Shown piece after piece: positions 36,759 through 46,107 of a DNA stretch of 64,000 nt (positions within the stretch are counted from its first letter, which is position 1; each line of letters begins with the position of its first letter). This DNA comes from an uncultured Acinetobacter sp. Lineage in GTDB: Bacteria; Pseudomonadota; Gammaproteobacteria; Pseudomonadales; Moraxellaceae. The stretch spans positions 1 to 64,000 of the forward strand of contig NZ_CANLSL010000003.1 in NCBI RefSeq assembly GCF_947493735.1, given 5' to 3'. Made by a program: the position numbers and the translations under genes. The notes beneath the pieces are model-generated. The model searched no databases. It had not been told where the DNA came from and worked only from the letters and a program-made list of their open reading frames with translations.

Positions 36759-36810
36759 GACTGTAGCTATTGACTGTAGCTATTGACTATAGCTATTGAC
36801 TATAAATATT
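36759..36810. repeat. 13-bp tandem repeat, four copies
   Basis: Unit GACTGTAGCTATT in four head-to-tail copies: the first two identical (36759-36784), the third with one change and the fourth with three. The array includes the stop codon of the ceramidase-like gene (36793-36795) and ends four bases before the start of the flavoprotein gene, so it covers that gene's ribosome-binding region. Confidence 0.9.
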
Positions 36811-38538
36811 GTTTGTTCGTTTTGCTAACTCATGCGCTGGCGGAATAAGTGGTCGCAAGTTGTGATCATATTTGCGATCAACTTTCTCTAAACGCATCTG
36901 CTGTGCAAGTGTCGAAAAGCGTGTTTGCAATGCCCCCAACGTCCATTGTCCATACAGTGTATGTCCACCCTCATAGGCTTGAAGTTGATACTCTTCATTG
37001 GTCGTGACATAGCCCATATAGTCATTGCAATATGAGATCAGCCATGTCTTTTCGGACGATTGCGCACCTAAAGCCTTTGCAACAGTTTGCTTAAGGCGTT
37101 GTCCTGCAATTGTCGTAACTTCCCCTGCACAGCACACGAAGGTAATTTCACCCAACTGTACAAGCTGAATCGGAACAATGGTTGGGACAAGTTGGCTGTG
37201 TTGAATTGCACCTGCTTGATATTGTCGATTCAATTCAGCGATTAAAGGATCAACGAAACTCGGAGCAATATCTAAACGTTGTCCTAATATTTTCTTTTCA
37301 CCTGCCTCAAGTACAATCGGCTTATTGCCTTGTGATGCGTACAAGGCTTGATATTTTTCAAACTGAGGATGCTTTGGATTCAACCGTGCTTTTCGAACTT
37401 GATTAGAGAGTAGATTCATCGCCATCACGATGGGCTTTGCGGTGCCCAGCCCATCGACAGGTGTCCCTGCAAAAAATGCACTACCATGACAAGGTTGACT
37501 GGTTTTCGCACCATGCATCCCTCGGCTAAACTCAGGGTCTACATCAATATTCGACAGATCGATATATTGCAACACCGCTTTGGCTTTTGATAATGACAAC
37601 GCTTGTGAATGGTTCAATGCCTGTAAAGCACATTCACTTTGCAGCTGACCATTTCGCTCGGCATATTGATATTCCGCTTCACCTTGAATTTTTTGGCGGA
37701 TTTTCAGCTGATCTTTACCATGAAAATGTGGTGACACGTCCCCTGCTGTTGATTGCGCAAAGATCGCCACTGGAGCATTCACGCTTTGAGATGACAAGCT
37801 CTGTGATGTTGTGCTCTGTGATGATAAGTATTGCTCTGTACTTGCAGCAGCATAGCCCTTATTATCGCCATCATAGGCGTTGAGTTGATTGCCCAAACAG
37901 GTCGCATGCACCCCAAACAATGACATCAATGCACACAATTGATTATTCTGATAAATACCCAATACATTCATCTCACGATCTAAGGCAAGATGGGTTTCAG
38001 ACAACTTACGTTGTGTAACTTCAGGGTTTTGGTTATAAGCATCGAGTGAACGATTCCACGCCACAGGAATATGCGTCGCAAAGGTATTCTGTGCTGTTCG
38101 AAGCTCGCAATCTGCCATCGCTTGATACGCATCAGAAATACTTTGCACTGTTGCTTGCACAATCAAATCAACATGTTCTGCAACAAAGCCTGGCGTCGGC
38201 ATATTGTACAACGCATCATAACTACAACCACCGGGTGCAGAATGCGTATGCGTTGCCATCAACACCAGTTTTTCTTGATCAAACCATGTGTATTTTGAAA
38301 GTGATTGAACAATGCCATCTCGCATCGCAAAGGTGATACAGCCCAAATCTAAACAACAAAAAATGATTGGTTGATCTCCTCCCATCCCCTGATCAGCATC
38401 GACCGTAATCAAGATCGTACGTGCAAATAATGCGGTACGCTTTTTTGTAGCACGATGTGACATCTGTCCGTATCCGAACATTGCCAAATTTTTTGCTTCG
38501 ATTTGAATTTCTTGTTTAGCCCAGCCACTTTTTGGCAT
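36793..38538 (-). CDS. Neutral/alkaline-ceramidase-like protein
   Basis: 581 aa. The N-terminal half matches the neutral ceramidase catalytic domain: DLGCITFAMRDGIV, MATHTHSAPGGCSYDALYN (zinc and nucleophile region), VAWNRSLDAYNQNPE and LFGVHATCLG. The C-terminal part has SYCNDYMGYVTTNEEYQLQAYEGG, typical of the same family. There is no signal peptide (MPKSGWAKQEIQ), unlike the secreted Pseudomonas enzyme, and the usual C-terminal domain seems short. So it may be a cytoplasmic amidase on a lipid or other amide. Followed by the flavoprotein and DSD1-like genes on the same strand. Confidence 0.82.
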   Translation of the reverse strand: MPKSGWAKQEIQIEAKNLAMFGYGQMSHRATKKRTALFARTILITVDADQGMGGDQPIIFCCLDLGCITFAMRDGIVQSLSKYTWFDQEKLVLMATHTHSAPGGCSYDALYNMPTPGFVAEHVDLIVQATVQSISDAYQAMADCELRTAQNTFATHIPVAWNRSLDAYNQNPEVTQRKLSETHLALDREMNVLGIYQNNQLCALMSLFGVHATCLGNQLNAYDGDNKGYAAASTEQYLSSQSTTSQSLSSQSVNAPVAIFAQSTAGDVSPHFHGKDQLKIRQKIQGEAEYQYAERNGQLQSECALQALNHSQALSLSKAKAVLQYIDLSNIDVDPEFSRGMHGAKTSQPCHGSAFFAGTPVDGLGTAKPIVMAMNLLSNQVRKARLNPKHPQFEKYQALYASQGNKPIVLEAGEKKILGQRLDIAPSFVDPLIAELNRQYQAGAIQHSQLVPTIVPIQLVQLGEITFVCCAGEVTTIAGQRLKQTVAKALGAQSSEKTWLISYCNDYMGYVTTNEEYQLQAYEGGHTLYGQWTLGALQTRFSTLAQQMRLEKVDRKYDHNLRPLIPPAHELAKRTNNIYSQ

Positions 38539-38670
38539 TTGATCCCCCTTTGATTTTTATTGTGGGACTAGCATAACTGAATGAATTACTTATATATTGA
38601 CAAAGCACGACGATTTGAAAAAATAAAATTTCCGCTCTATTTCATCAAGACTTCCAAGAAATAATGCCAA

Positions 38671-38712
38671 AAACTAAGACCTAGAAAACTAAGACCTAAA
38701 AAGCTAAGGCTT
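38671..38712. repeat. Short imperfect tandem repeat after ridA
   Basis: AAACTAAGACCTA appears twice (38671-38683 and 38686-38698), followed by a degenerate third copy AAAGCTAAGGCTT that overlaps the ridA stop codon. It resembles the 13-bp array at 36759 in position, not in sequence. Confidence 0.6.
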
Positions 38713-39066
38713 CACTGCAACGACAGTGAGCTCCACCAAAACACGTGGATCGTACAGTTTCGCTTCAACACAGGTGCGTGGTAATGCCTCTATATCAGCC
38801 ACCCAAGTATCCCAAACTTCATTAAAAGCAGCGTAGTCCTTTTGAATATCTTTGAGATAAATGGTCACGGATAAAATGTTGCTTTTATCTGTTCCTGCAT
38901 CGGCAAGAAACTGATCAATGATGTCGAAAGTCTGCTGAGTCTGTCCTTTGATGTCTAAGTCAAAATCATTTGCCAACTGCCCTGCAAGATGTACCAAGTT
39001 GCCTGAAATCGCCACTTCTGAAAAGCGCTTTGAAACGTGTAAGCGTTGTACCGTCATATTAAGCAA
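38704..39066 (-). CDS. RidA-family protein
   Basis: 120 aa of the YjgF/YER057c/UK114 family. The conserved Arg that binds the substrate carboxylate lies in LPRTCVEAKLYDP, so deamination of reactive enamines/imines (made by PLP enzymes) is chemically plausible. HLAGQLA and VTIYLKDIQKDYAAFNEVWD are further family marks. Met4 (MTVQRLHVS) may be the true start. A PLP enzyme lies two genes away on the same strand, a sensible partner. Confidence 0.88.
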   Translation of the reverse strand: MLNMTVQRLHVSKRFSEVAISGNLVHLAGQLANDFDLDIKGQTQQTFDIIDQFLADAGTDKSNILSVTIYLKDIQKDYAAFNEVWDTWVADIEALPRTCVEAKLYDPRVLVELTVVAVKP

Positions 39067-39330
39067 TATCCAATCATTTTAATCATCTTCTTCTTTCGCA
39101 TGGTAACAAGTCATCTTATGGCGCAACAAGCCTACACCCATCAAATTTTACGTTTAGTCACGATCTCGAAAAATTCCATATCAATCTGTTGTATTGTTTT
39201 AAACCTAATCAGAGAACTAATTCGTTTTTCTCGACTAAAGTCGCAGTGAGTAAATGCACACATACTTTTACCTTTATTGACATGATTAAAAACCACTTAA
39301 GGGAATCATAATGGTGAAGGCTTATGATGA
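39067..39330. other. Gene-free stretch between ridA and a synthetase remnant
   Basis: 264 bp with no convincing coding frame on either strand. It should carry the ridA promoter. Sequence just before 39331 no longer matches the upstream part of an acyl-CoA synthetase, so the deletion point lies at or near 39331. Confidence 0.4.
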
Positions 39331-39675
39331 GTTACCGATCGCTCCAAAGATGTCATCATCTCAGGTAGTGAAAACATCTCCTCGCTTGAGGTGGAGGAAG
39401 TGCTCTACCGTCATCCTGCGGTGATGACGGCAGCTGTAGTTGATAAGCCTGATCCAAAATGGCAAGAAGTTCCATGTGCTTTTATCGAGTTTACGCAAGG
39501 CGTGGAAGTGAGTGTGGATGACTTGCTTGCGCACTGTCGCAATGAATTGGCTCGTTTTAAAGTGCCCAAAGAGATTGTGATTACGGAGATCCCAAAAACT
39601 TCGACAGGGAAATTGCAAAAATTCATTCTGCGGGATTGGGCGAAGGAGCGTGCTCAAGCTGAGTTTGGAGAATAG
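39331..39675 (+). pseudogene. Acyl-CoA synthetase, C-terminal remnant
   Basis: Only the C-terminal subdomain of an AMP-forming acyl-CoA synthetase remains. In one frame it reads TDRSKDVIISGSENISSLEVEE, then EVLYRHPAV, VVDKPDPKWQEVPCAF, LARFKVPKEIV and TSTGKLQKFILRDW, which carries the conserved Lys of the A10 motif. A TGA stands just before (39328-39330) and everything upstream (AMP-binding core, about 400 residues) is missing. Not a functional gene; a short translated piece from 39391 would have no activity. Confidence 0.88.
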
Positions 39676-39719
39676 CGTCATCTCCTAATGATTTAAAAAA
39701 TTGAATCACTGAAAAACAA

Positions 39720-39745
39720 TAAACCCCGAAATGATTCGGAGTTTA
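39720..39745 (-). terminator. Probable terminator of darP
   Basis: AAAC-CCGAA (39721-39730) pairs with TTCGG-GTTT (39735-39744), one mismatch, loop ATGA. The minus-strand transcript then passes a T-rich stretch. 36 bp after the darP stop. Confidence 0.55.
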
Positions 39746-39780
39746 TACTGAATTGAGCATTCAAATCGACTTTGGTAAAT

Positions 39781-40314
39781 TTACTCAGAAATTAACGCTA
39801 CTTGTTGCACATAGTTGATTATATTTTGTTTTAAGCTATTTGAGGTATCTTCATCGACACCTTGCTGTGCATCACGTTGATAGCGTAGCACATGCTGTCT
39901 TAAGGTATGGCGTTCTGCTGCATTATATTGTTTACAGAACTCATTAATCGCTGAATCGCCTTGCTCAATAATCCGATCAACCCAACGCATCAGTTGTGCT
40001 TGTTTTTTTGCACCCTGCTTTGGCACTAAGAAACTCAGTAGCATGGTTTCATCTTCATTTCTGAGCAGTTTGCCAATACGTTGAAATTGGCGACGGCGTG
40101 CTTCAAAAGAACTGATACTTTCCAATTCTAAAAATGCATCGACTAATCGTTCATCAACAGGCAATTTTTGCAGTTGTTTTTTCGGCAATTCCGCCAGCTG
40201 TTCAGCAAGTGCTGCCATACGCTGAACATGGCGTTTCTGTTCAGACTTACTGGCTCGACCTTCGAGCAAATCCTCAAAATCACCTTCGGTATAAGGGCGT
40301 TGACGTCTAGCCAT
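39781..40314 (-). CDS. darP: Ribosome biogenesis factor DarP (DUF615)
   Basis: 177-aa helical, basic protein of the YjgA/DarP family that binds immature 50S particles. Family segments: MARRQRPYTEGDFEDLLEGRAS-like head with SKSEQKRH, LPVDERLVDAFLELESI, SFEARRRQFQRIGKLLRNED. Begins two bases after the HPr gene, so it belongs to the rapZ-HPr-darP block. Confidence 0.9.
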   Translation of the reverse strand: MARRQRPYTEGDFEDLLEGRASKSEQKRHVQRMAALAEQLAELPKKQLQKLPVDERLVDAFLELESISSFEARRRQFQRIGKLLRNEDETMLLSFLVPKQGAKKQAQLMRWVDRIIEQGDSAINEFCKQYNAAERHTLRQHVLRYQRDAQQGVDEDTSNSLKQNIINYVQQVALISE

Positions 40315-40316
40315 GA

Positions 40317-40586
40317 TTATTCGCCCTCGTGAAATTTTGCAGCAAAAAGTGCTTTGATTTCTTCGCAGGCTTTTTCTTCATCGGTACCATCAACCACGAG
40401 TCGCAAGGTCGTGCCTTTGCCTGCACCGAGCATGAGCAGGGACATGATATTCTTGGCATCAATTAGTTCTTTGCCTTTACCCAACTGAATATTGGAGCGA
40501 TATTTACTGGTGACCTCGATGAGTTTACCCGAAGCACGCGCATGTAAGCCCAATTTATTGATTACGTCTAAACTCGTGTCGATCAT
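40317..40586 (-). CDS. HPr-family phosphocarrier protein
   Basis: 89 aa from ATG 40586. Phosphorylation site His15 in [28 protein letters not shown] and a C-terminal [11 protein letters not shown] fit the fold. The Ser46-type regulatory site is in NIMSLLML. It is the nitrogen-PTS-type HPr (NPr/PtsO-like), judging from its place next to rapZ. The ATG overlaps the rapZ TGA by four bases (ATGA), implying translational coupling; an upstream in-frame start inside rapZ is not family-like. Confidence 0.93.
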   Translation of the reverse strand: MIDTSLDVINKLGLHARASGKLIEVTSKYRSNIQLGKGKELIDAKNIMSLLMLGAGKGTTLRLVVDGTDEEKACEEIKALFAAKFHEGE

Positions 40587-41434
40587 GACCAGTGTTTCAT
40601 TTCCCGATGCAGTACCTGAACCGACCATTTTGCCTTAAGCGCTTTCTCAAGTCTATCAACAAAATATACCGAGCGGTGTTGACCGCCCGTACAGCCCAAA
40701 GATACCGTAATAAAGTGACGATGCCCTTGGCTAAAAATCGGCAACCATTTTTCTAAAAATTGATAAATATCATCATACATGGCGTTGACCATCTCATCTG
40801 CTGATAAGAAGTCTTGGATCTGCTGATCGAGCCCAGTATAAGAGCGCAATTCACTGACCCAATGCGGATTGGTCAAATGCCGTAAATCAAATACATAATC
40901 CGCATCCAAGGGAATACCATGCTTAAAGCCGAAAGACTGTAAAATAACAATGAGCTTATCGCCCTGACCAAGTTTCACGGACAAGGTGTGACGAAGTTCA
41001 TGTACAGTTTTATTACTGGTATCTATCGTCATCGTTGCACGTCGATAAATTGAGTACAGCAAATCCTCTTCAACCCGAATACATTCCGTCAATGTTTCAT
41101 AGCGGTGAGCCAATGGATGTGGACGCCGTGATGTGGCGTAACGAGAAACGAGAACTTCCTCACGTGCTGTTAAATATAAAACTTCAACCGCACTAAGCTT
41201 CCGTAGCTCATCTAAGACTTCATCAATTGAGATTTGCTCAGGCTGTAAATTACGAATATCTAAACCCAGCGCCAGTTGATCCATTGCTTGATCTGTACTG
41301 AGTTTACTCACAATTTCAGGCACTAAAGACAACGGCAAATTATCAATTGTATAAAAGCCTAAATCTTCTAGAACCTGCAACGTCGAAGTTTTTCCTGAAC
41401 CCGAACGACCTGTGACAAGCAATATCTGTTTCAT
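40583..41434 (-). CDS. rapZ: RNase adapter protein RapZ
   Basis: 283 aa. In E. coli, RapZ binds GlmZ sRNA and brings it to RNase E, tuning GlmS and amino-sugar supply. The Walker A motif is GRSGSGKT at residues 8-15, and the C-terminal domain shows [25 protein letters not shown], a stretch typical of the family. First gene of rapZ-HPr-darP. Confidence 0.95.
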   Translation of the reverse strand: MKQILLVTGRSGSGKTSTLQVLEDLGFYTIDNLPLSLVPEIVSKLSTDQAMDQLALGLDIRNLQPEQISIDEVLDELRKLSAVEVLYLTAREEVLVSRYATSRRPHPLAHRYETLTECIRVEEDLLYSIYRRATMTIDTSNKTVHELRHTLSVKLGQGDKLIVILQSFGFKHGIPLDADYVFDLRHLTNPHWVSELRSYTGLDQQIQDFLSADEMVNAMYDDIYQFLEKWLPIFSQGHRHFITVSLGCTGGQHRSVYFVDRLEKALKAKWSVQVLHREMKHWS

Positions 41435-41580
41435 GGTAATGGTTTCATCGTAAAATCTGTGTGATAACTCGTTTCTGTTGTCGTACTGCGATATTTATAT
41501 TTTTCTCACATTGCTAAAATATCAGCCCAAACTCAAAACTGTGTTAGTTTTTTGCACAATTCATTTACAAAAAGTTTAGC

Positions 41581-42423
41581 TTAAGCAAATTTGACCAAGA
41601 GATTATCAATCAATCGTGTATTACCAAGTTTGGCTGCAATGAATAAAACAATATCTCGATCAAACACATTCACAGCTTCTAAGTCAGGCGTCAAAGCTTC
41701 AACATAGTCAATTTCAAAACCTGCTTTCGTTAAATTCGATTCGATACTTGCCAAAACTTCTGCCAACTGTGTTTTTTTACGTAAGGCCTTTTCTGCATCC
41801 GTCAAACTTTGATAAATTTTCGGTGCAACTTTGCGTTGCAAGTCAGTGAGATAACCATTGCGTGAACTCAGTGCTAGACCGTCTTCTGCACGAGCGATCG
41901 GCACACCAACAATATCAATTGGAAAGCTTAAATCTCGTGTCATCTGACGAATCACTGCCAGTTGCTGCCAATCTTTTTGCCCAAAAAATGCCGTATCAGG
42001 TTGCACAATATGAAACAGCTTGGTGACGACTGTCGCCACACCATCAAAATGTCCTGCACGAGAGCGACCACAAAGCACCTCTGTGATTTCACCCACCACC
42101 ACTGCTGTACGACGTGGTAGATCACCATACATCTGCTGAACTGATGGTGCAAACAGCACATCACAACCCACTTCCGCCAAAAGCTGACTATCAGCTTCTA
42201 AAGTTCGAGGATAATTGTCAAAATCTTCATTTGGACCGAACTGAATTGGATTGACAAAAATACTGACCACGACCACATCACACAGCTTTTTCGCATCACG
42301 GACAAGGTTTAGATGACCTTGATGCAGATTCCCCATTGTCGGCACAAAGCCAATGGTTTTACGAGCCAATCTTGCAGGAGATAGCGCAGCATTCAAACTT
42401 TGTATTGTGGTTTCAGTCTTCAT
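41581..42423 (-). CDS. panC: Pantothenate synthetase
   Basis: Joins pantoate and beta-alanine using ATP. 280 aa. Adenylation motifs: [15 protein letters not shown] (HxGH-type), [23 protein letters not shown] and ALSSRNGYL (KMSKS-like). 51 bp downstream of panB. The window also has coaBC but not panD. Confidence 0.96.
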   Translation of the reverse strand: MKTETTIQSLNAALSPARLARKTIGFVPTMGNLHQGHLNLVRDAKKLCDVVVVSIFVNPIQFGPNEDFDNYPRTLEADSQLLAEVGCDVLFAPSVQQMYGDLPRRTAVVVGEITEVLCGRSRAGHFDGVATVVTKLFHIVQPDTAFFGQKDWQQLAVIRQMTRDLSFPIDIVGVPIARAEDGLALSSRNGYLTDLQRKVAPKIYQSLTDAEKALRKKTQLAEVLASIESNLTKAGFEIDYVEALTPDLEAVNVFDRDIVLFIAAKLGNTRLIDNLLVKFA

Positions 42424-42474
42424 TTTTTACTCAATTTATACTGTTCAAAATCTACTATCCAAATGATAAAGCGA

Positions 42475-43281
42475 CTAAAGCTCAACTTGGAAAGTATGTT
42501 GTTTTGCTGGGAATGTCTTATCCAATACCGCTTGATGGTAGGCTTTAATGGCATCAACGATTGCATTCTCCCCAGATTGCTCGCGCATAAAGTTACGCAC
42601 AAAACGTGCCACTCGACCAAAGGTTAAACCTAACATATCTTGGATCACCAACACTTGACCGTCGGTATCCACACCCGCCCCGATACCAATCACTGGTACT
42701 GAAAATTTCTCTGCCACTTCTTTTGCCAAAGCCGCAGGCACACATTCTAATAATAGCAAAGCAGCCCCTGCATCAACAACTGCCTGACAATCTTCCAAAA
42801 GTTGATCTGCCGCAGAGCGTGTTTTTGCTTGCAACTTATAACCGCCAAAGACGTTTACCGACTGTGGCGTTAGACCCAAATGCACACAAACAGGCACACC
42901 GTTACGAGTCAGACTACGTACCGCATCTGCAAGCCATGCCCCGCCTTCGATCTTCACAGCATGCGCACCAACTTGCATCACTTTACGTGAATTGATTAAA
43001 GCATCTTCGACAGTGGCATAACTCAAAAACGGCAAATCTGCCATGATAAAAGCATGAGAATTGGCACGAGCAACATTTTGCGTATGGTAGACCATATCTT
43101 CAATATTGACAGGTAACGTAGAATCATGCCCCTGAATAGTCATGCCGAGCGAATCGCCAATCAAAATCGTATCGACTTCTGCAACTTCTAAGGCTTTGGC
43201 AAAACTCGCATCATAACAAGTCAAACATGAGAACTTGCGACCTTCTGCTTTAAAACGTCTTAAATCAGTCAGACTAATCAT
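42475..43281 (-). CDS. panB: 3-methyl-2-oxobutanoate hydroxymethyltransferase
   Basis: Makes ketopantoate from ketoisovalerate and methylene-tetrahydrofolate, the first pantothenate step. 268 aa TIM barrel: SCLTCYDASFAKALE, LIGDSLGMTIQGH (magnesium site), VKIEGGAW and VIGIGAG. Upstream of panC on the same strand. Confidence 0.96.
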   Translation of the reverse strand: MISLTDLRRFKAEGRKFSCLTCYDASFAKALEVAEVDTILIGDSLGMTIQGHDSTLPVNIEDMVYHTQNVARANSHAFIMADLPFLSYATVEDALINSRKVMQVGAHAVKIEGGAWLADAVRSLTRNGVPVCVHLGLTPQSVNVFGGYKLQAKTRSAADQLLEDCQAVVDAGAALLLLECVPAALAKEVAEKFSVPVIGIGAGVDTDGQVLVIQDMLGLTFGRVARFVRNFMREQSGENAIVDAIKAYHQAVLDKTFPAKQHTFQVEL

Positions 43282-43394
43282 GTGGCTCTTCCTCTAGCGC
43301 AAAAATCGTATCTCTAAATATCGCTTATCTAAAATCATATGCCACGAATATTATCTTGGCATGTCAGAAATCATGAAAATAACACAACTCAAGT

Positions 43395-43979
43395 TTACTT
43401 TTCAGCAACTTTATACAACTGATCATGAAACCATGCTTTCTGAATCACTTGCTGGTCAGGCAAATCAGAAATCGCATGTGCTGTTGGGTTTTGAACACAT
43501 GCCAAATCGGATAAACTGACTTCGCCGATCATTGCGTGTGGTACTAAATCCAACAACGGTAATAGCACAAAATCACGCGCCATCAAACCTACATGAGGCA
43601 CGTTTAATCGTGGGTGGTGTATTTGGTCTTGACCATATAGAAGCAAGTCTAAATCTAGAGTACGCTCACCCCAATGGCGTTTTCGTACTCGTCCTGCATC
43701 CTGCTCGATCGCTTGAAGTTGATCAAGCAAATCTAAAGGCGATAATGTAGTGATTAATTCAACCACCGCATTGAGATAATCAGGTTGATCTTGCGGTCCC
43801 ATCGGCGGACTAGCGTAGAGTCGAGATACTCGAACTTGACCTATCTTAGACAAAGCCTCAATCGCAAAACGCAAATAAGCAAGGCGATCACCAAGATTGC
43901 TCCCTAAACCGATATAACTGGTGTGAACTACTTCTGTATGATCTACTTCAGTCTGAATGTCTTGAGCGGAAGCAATCAT
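43395..43979 (-). CDS. folK: 2-amino-4-hydroxy-6-hydroxymethyldihydropteridine pyrophosphokinase
   Basis: Transfers pyrophosphate to the pterin in folate synthesis. 194 aa, a little longer than usual at the N-terminus. Fold marks: YIGLGSNLGDRLAYL, SPPMGPQDQPDYLNAVVEL, GERTLDLDLLLYG and HPRLNVPHVGLMARDFVLLPL. The start codon overlaps the pcnB stop by four bases (ATGA), giving translational coupling. Confidence 0.95.
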   Translation of the reverse strand: MIASAQDIQTEVDHTEVVHTSYIGLGSNLGDRLAYLRFAIEALSKIGQVRVSRLYASPPMGPQDQPDYLNAVVELITTLSPLDLLDQLQAIEQDAGRVRKRHWGERTLDLDLLLYGQDQIHHPRLNVPHVGLMARDFVLLPLLDLVPHAMIGEVSLSDLACVQNPTAHAISDLPDQQVIQKAWFHDQLYKVAEK

Positions 43980-45481
43980 TGCGTTGGTCCAAATACCACT
44001 TGCGATAAATCACGTTGTACACGGCGACGACGTGTAATCGGATGACTATTTTGATTCGTACCTAAATCATTTGAACGACGATCATTGGCGCTGTTTGAAC
44101 TGTTTCTCGAGCCGTTTTGAATTGTATTGTTCGCACTTTGCTCAGCTTGTGGCGCTGAAGATGCACCATTACGCTGTTTAGCACGACGTGCAGCACGGCG
44201 ATTCACCTCCGTTTCCAGCACTAAAGGTACAAATTCTTCAGGTTCATCTGCTGTGGTCTTTTTATGCTGACGATTGAAGTTGCGCTTATAGTTAGCAATG
44301 GCTTTTTCTTTTTGATCATTGCTGAGTTCTTGGAATTGCTCCCACCACTCGCCCATGCCTTGTGTTGCAGTATCACCCGACTGCTCACGAAGCAATAAAA
44401 AGTCAAATCCCGCACGAAACTTAGCATGTCCTACCAAACTCATAATGTGTTGTGGCTTTGGTCTGATCAATCGAGATTGCATCTCCCAAACTTCACGGAT
44501 AAAAGTTTCTGCAAAACGAGGAATAATGGTACGTGATGCCTGACGTTTCAATACATCAATGCCTGCTTGCGCACGGGCTTCCGCCTCGATCACACCACGA
44601 CTACGATAAAAATCGGCACGCTCTAAATAAACGTCCCACAGCAATACCGCATAGAAAAATGCAGGATTAATCGACTTTGCAATTTGAATGCGTTGATCGG
44701 TATTGAACGCCGCACGTTGCATAAAAGTGGTAATTTCAGGTTTGACATCAGCGAACATCTGACGCCAAATATGAAACTTGATCAACAATGGGAGCAATTG
44801 TTCCAAACGTCCCATCGAGAACATTTTTTGTGATTCATCATAGAGTCGATGTGGCGACACTTCACGCAGTTGCTGTGCACAGGCTTCATCAAAAACTTTG
44901 AGAATACTTTGATCAATCTGAAAACCGAGTTTGGCTGCAAAGCGTAAAGTCCGAAGCATACGCACTGGGTCTTCTTCAAAGCGTTGGCGGGCATCACCAA
45001 GTAGTTTTAATTTCTTATTTTTAATATCGCTATAGGCATTGCAAAAATCGAGCACGATCCCATCACGTGGCTGATAGTACATCGAGTTAATGGTGAAATC
45101 ACGACGAGCAAAATCCTGCTCAATCGTGCCCCAATTATTATCCCTTAGAATCATGCCTGATGAACTGGTCACAGCTTTTTTCGGTGGTGCACGGAAAGTC
45201 GCCACCTCAATCATTTCTCGCCCAGAATGCACATGTGCCAATTCAAAACGACGACCAATAATACGACAGCGACGACCAAACACTTGTTTTATCTGCGCAG
45301 GCGTCGCATTGGTCACCGCATCGAAGTCTTTTGGATGCTCACCGAGCATCAAATCACGCACACCACCACCAACGATATAAGCGTCATATCCCGCTTTGCT
45401 AAGGTTATCAATAATGTCTAAAATGGCAGGGCTGAGTTGTGAAGTGGATAGTCCACATTTAGAGGCACGCAAAGTTTGCAA
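43976..45481 (-). CDS. pcnB: Poly(A) polymerase I
   Basis: Adds 3' poly(A) tails that speed RNA decay. 501 aa. Class II nucleotidyltransferase head: YIVGGGVRDLMLGEHPKDFDAVTNA with its catalytic aspartates, RRFELAHV, RRDFTINSMYY and GDARQRFEEDPVRMLR. The C-terminal 100 residues are basic and low-complexity (RRAARRAKQRNG; SRNSSNSANDRRSND), typical of the RNA-binding tail. tRNA nucleotidyltransferase is less likely given this tail. Confidence 0.93.
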   Translation of the reverse strand: MQTLRASKCGLSTSQLSPAILDIIDNLSKAGYDAYIVGGGVRDLMLGEHPKDFDAVTNATPAQIKQVFGRRCRIIGRRFELAHVHSGREMIEVATFRAPPKKAVTSSSGMILRDNNWGTIEQDFARRDFTINSMYYQPRDGIVLDFCNAYSDIKNKKLKLLGDARQRFEEDPVRMLRTLRFAAKLGFQIDQSILKVFDEACAQQLREVSPHRLYDESQKMFSMGRLEQLLPLLIKFHIWRQMFADVKPEITTFMQRAAFNTDQRIQIAKSINPAFFYAVLLWDVYLERADFYRSRGVIEAEARAQAGIDVLKRQASRTIIPRFAETFIREVWEMQSRLIRPKPQHIMSLVGHAKFRAGFDFLLLREQSGDTATQGMGEWWEQFQELSNDQKEKAIANYKRNFNRQHKKTTADEPEEFVPLVLETEVNRRAARRAKQRNGASSAPQAEQSANNTIQNGSRNSSNSANDRRSNDLGTNQNSHPITRRRRVQRDLSQVVFGPTQ

Positions 45482-45615
45482 AGAAGCTGGCTCCAGATTG
45501 GAATTTAGCTAAAAAGATAAATCAAAAAATACGCCTTCATCATAGCTTTATCTAAGTTAAAGGGCAATTTCTTTATCTAAGAATTACTGAAATTTAAACA
45601 AAGCTGATATTTGAT

Positions 45616-46107
45616 TTAAGGTTTTAATCGGATTCTGGAACGATTTTTTGCCAAAGTTTTCTCACCGATGCCCTTGACCTGTATCAACTCATCCACTTTT
45701 TTAAAATCGCCATGTTGCTTTCGATATTGCACAATGGCTTGGGCTTTTTTTCGTCCAATACCATCCAATTTTGCCGTGATTTCTTGCGCTGTGGCTTGAT
45801 TGATATTAATCGACACTGCCTCGCCAAGTCGTTGTGGCTGTATTTGAGTTATGTTCGAATCTGCAACTTGTGGTGTCGTTGTATGTTGCGGTGTGGTCAA
45901 TAAAGTCTGCGGTGCACTTTGAAGAATTGTCGATTGAGCGTGCTGTTCCATGAGGCGCTGATCCATTAAACGTTGGTCAATCCGCTCTTGTCGAGCTTTC
46001 CATTGCTCAAAGCTTAAAGTGGTTTTGGCATGCACTATTCCTGCAAACAAACTACAGAGGCCGAATAACAATACAATAATTTTTAAGCAGAATTTACTGA
46101 CGTTCAT
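45616..46107 (-). CDS. ComEA-like helix-hairpin-helix DNA-binding protein
   Basis: 163 aa from the ATG at 46107 (MNVSKFCLKIIVLLFGLCSLF), which gives a normal signal peptide ending near VHAKT; the frame is open further upstream inside mazG. After a Q-rich linker, two helix-hairpin-helix units bind DNA: ININQATAQEITAKLDGIG and IQVKGIGEKTLAKNRSRI. This is the ComEA layout used in DNA uptake in the periplasm, and Acinetobacter is often naturally competent. Its 5' end overlaps mazG by 14 bp. Confidence 0.88.
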   Translation of the reverse strand: MNVSKFCLKIIVLLFGLCSLFAGIVHAKTTLSFEQWKARQERIDQRLMDQRLMEQHAQSTILQSAPQTLLTTPQHTTTPQVADSNITQIQPQRLGEAVSININQATAQEITAKLDGIGRKKAQAIVQYRKQHGDFKKVDELIQVKGIGEKTLAKNRSRIRLKP

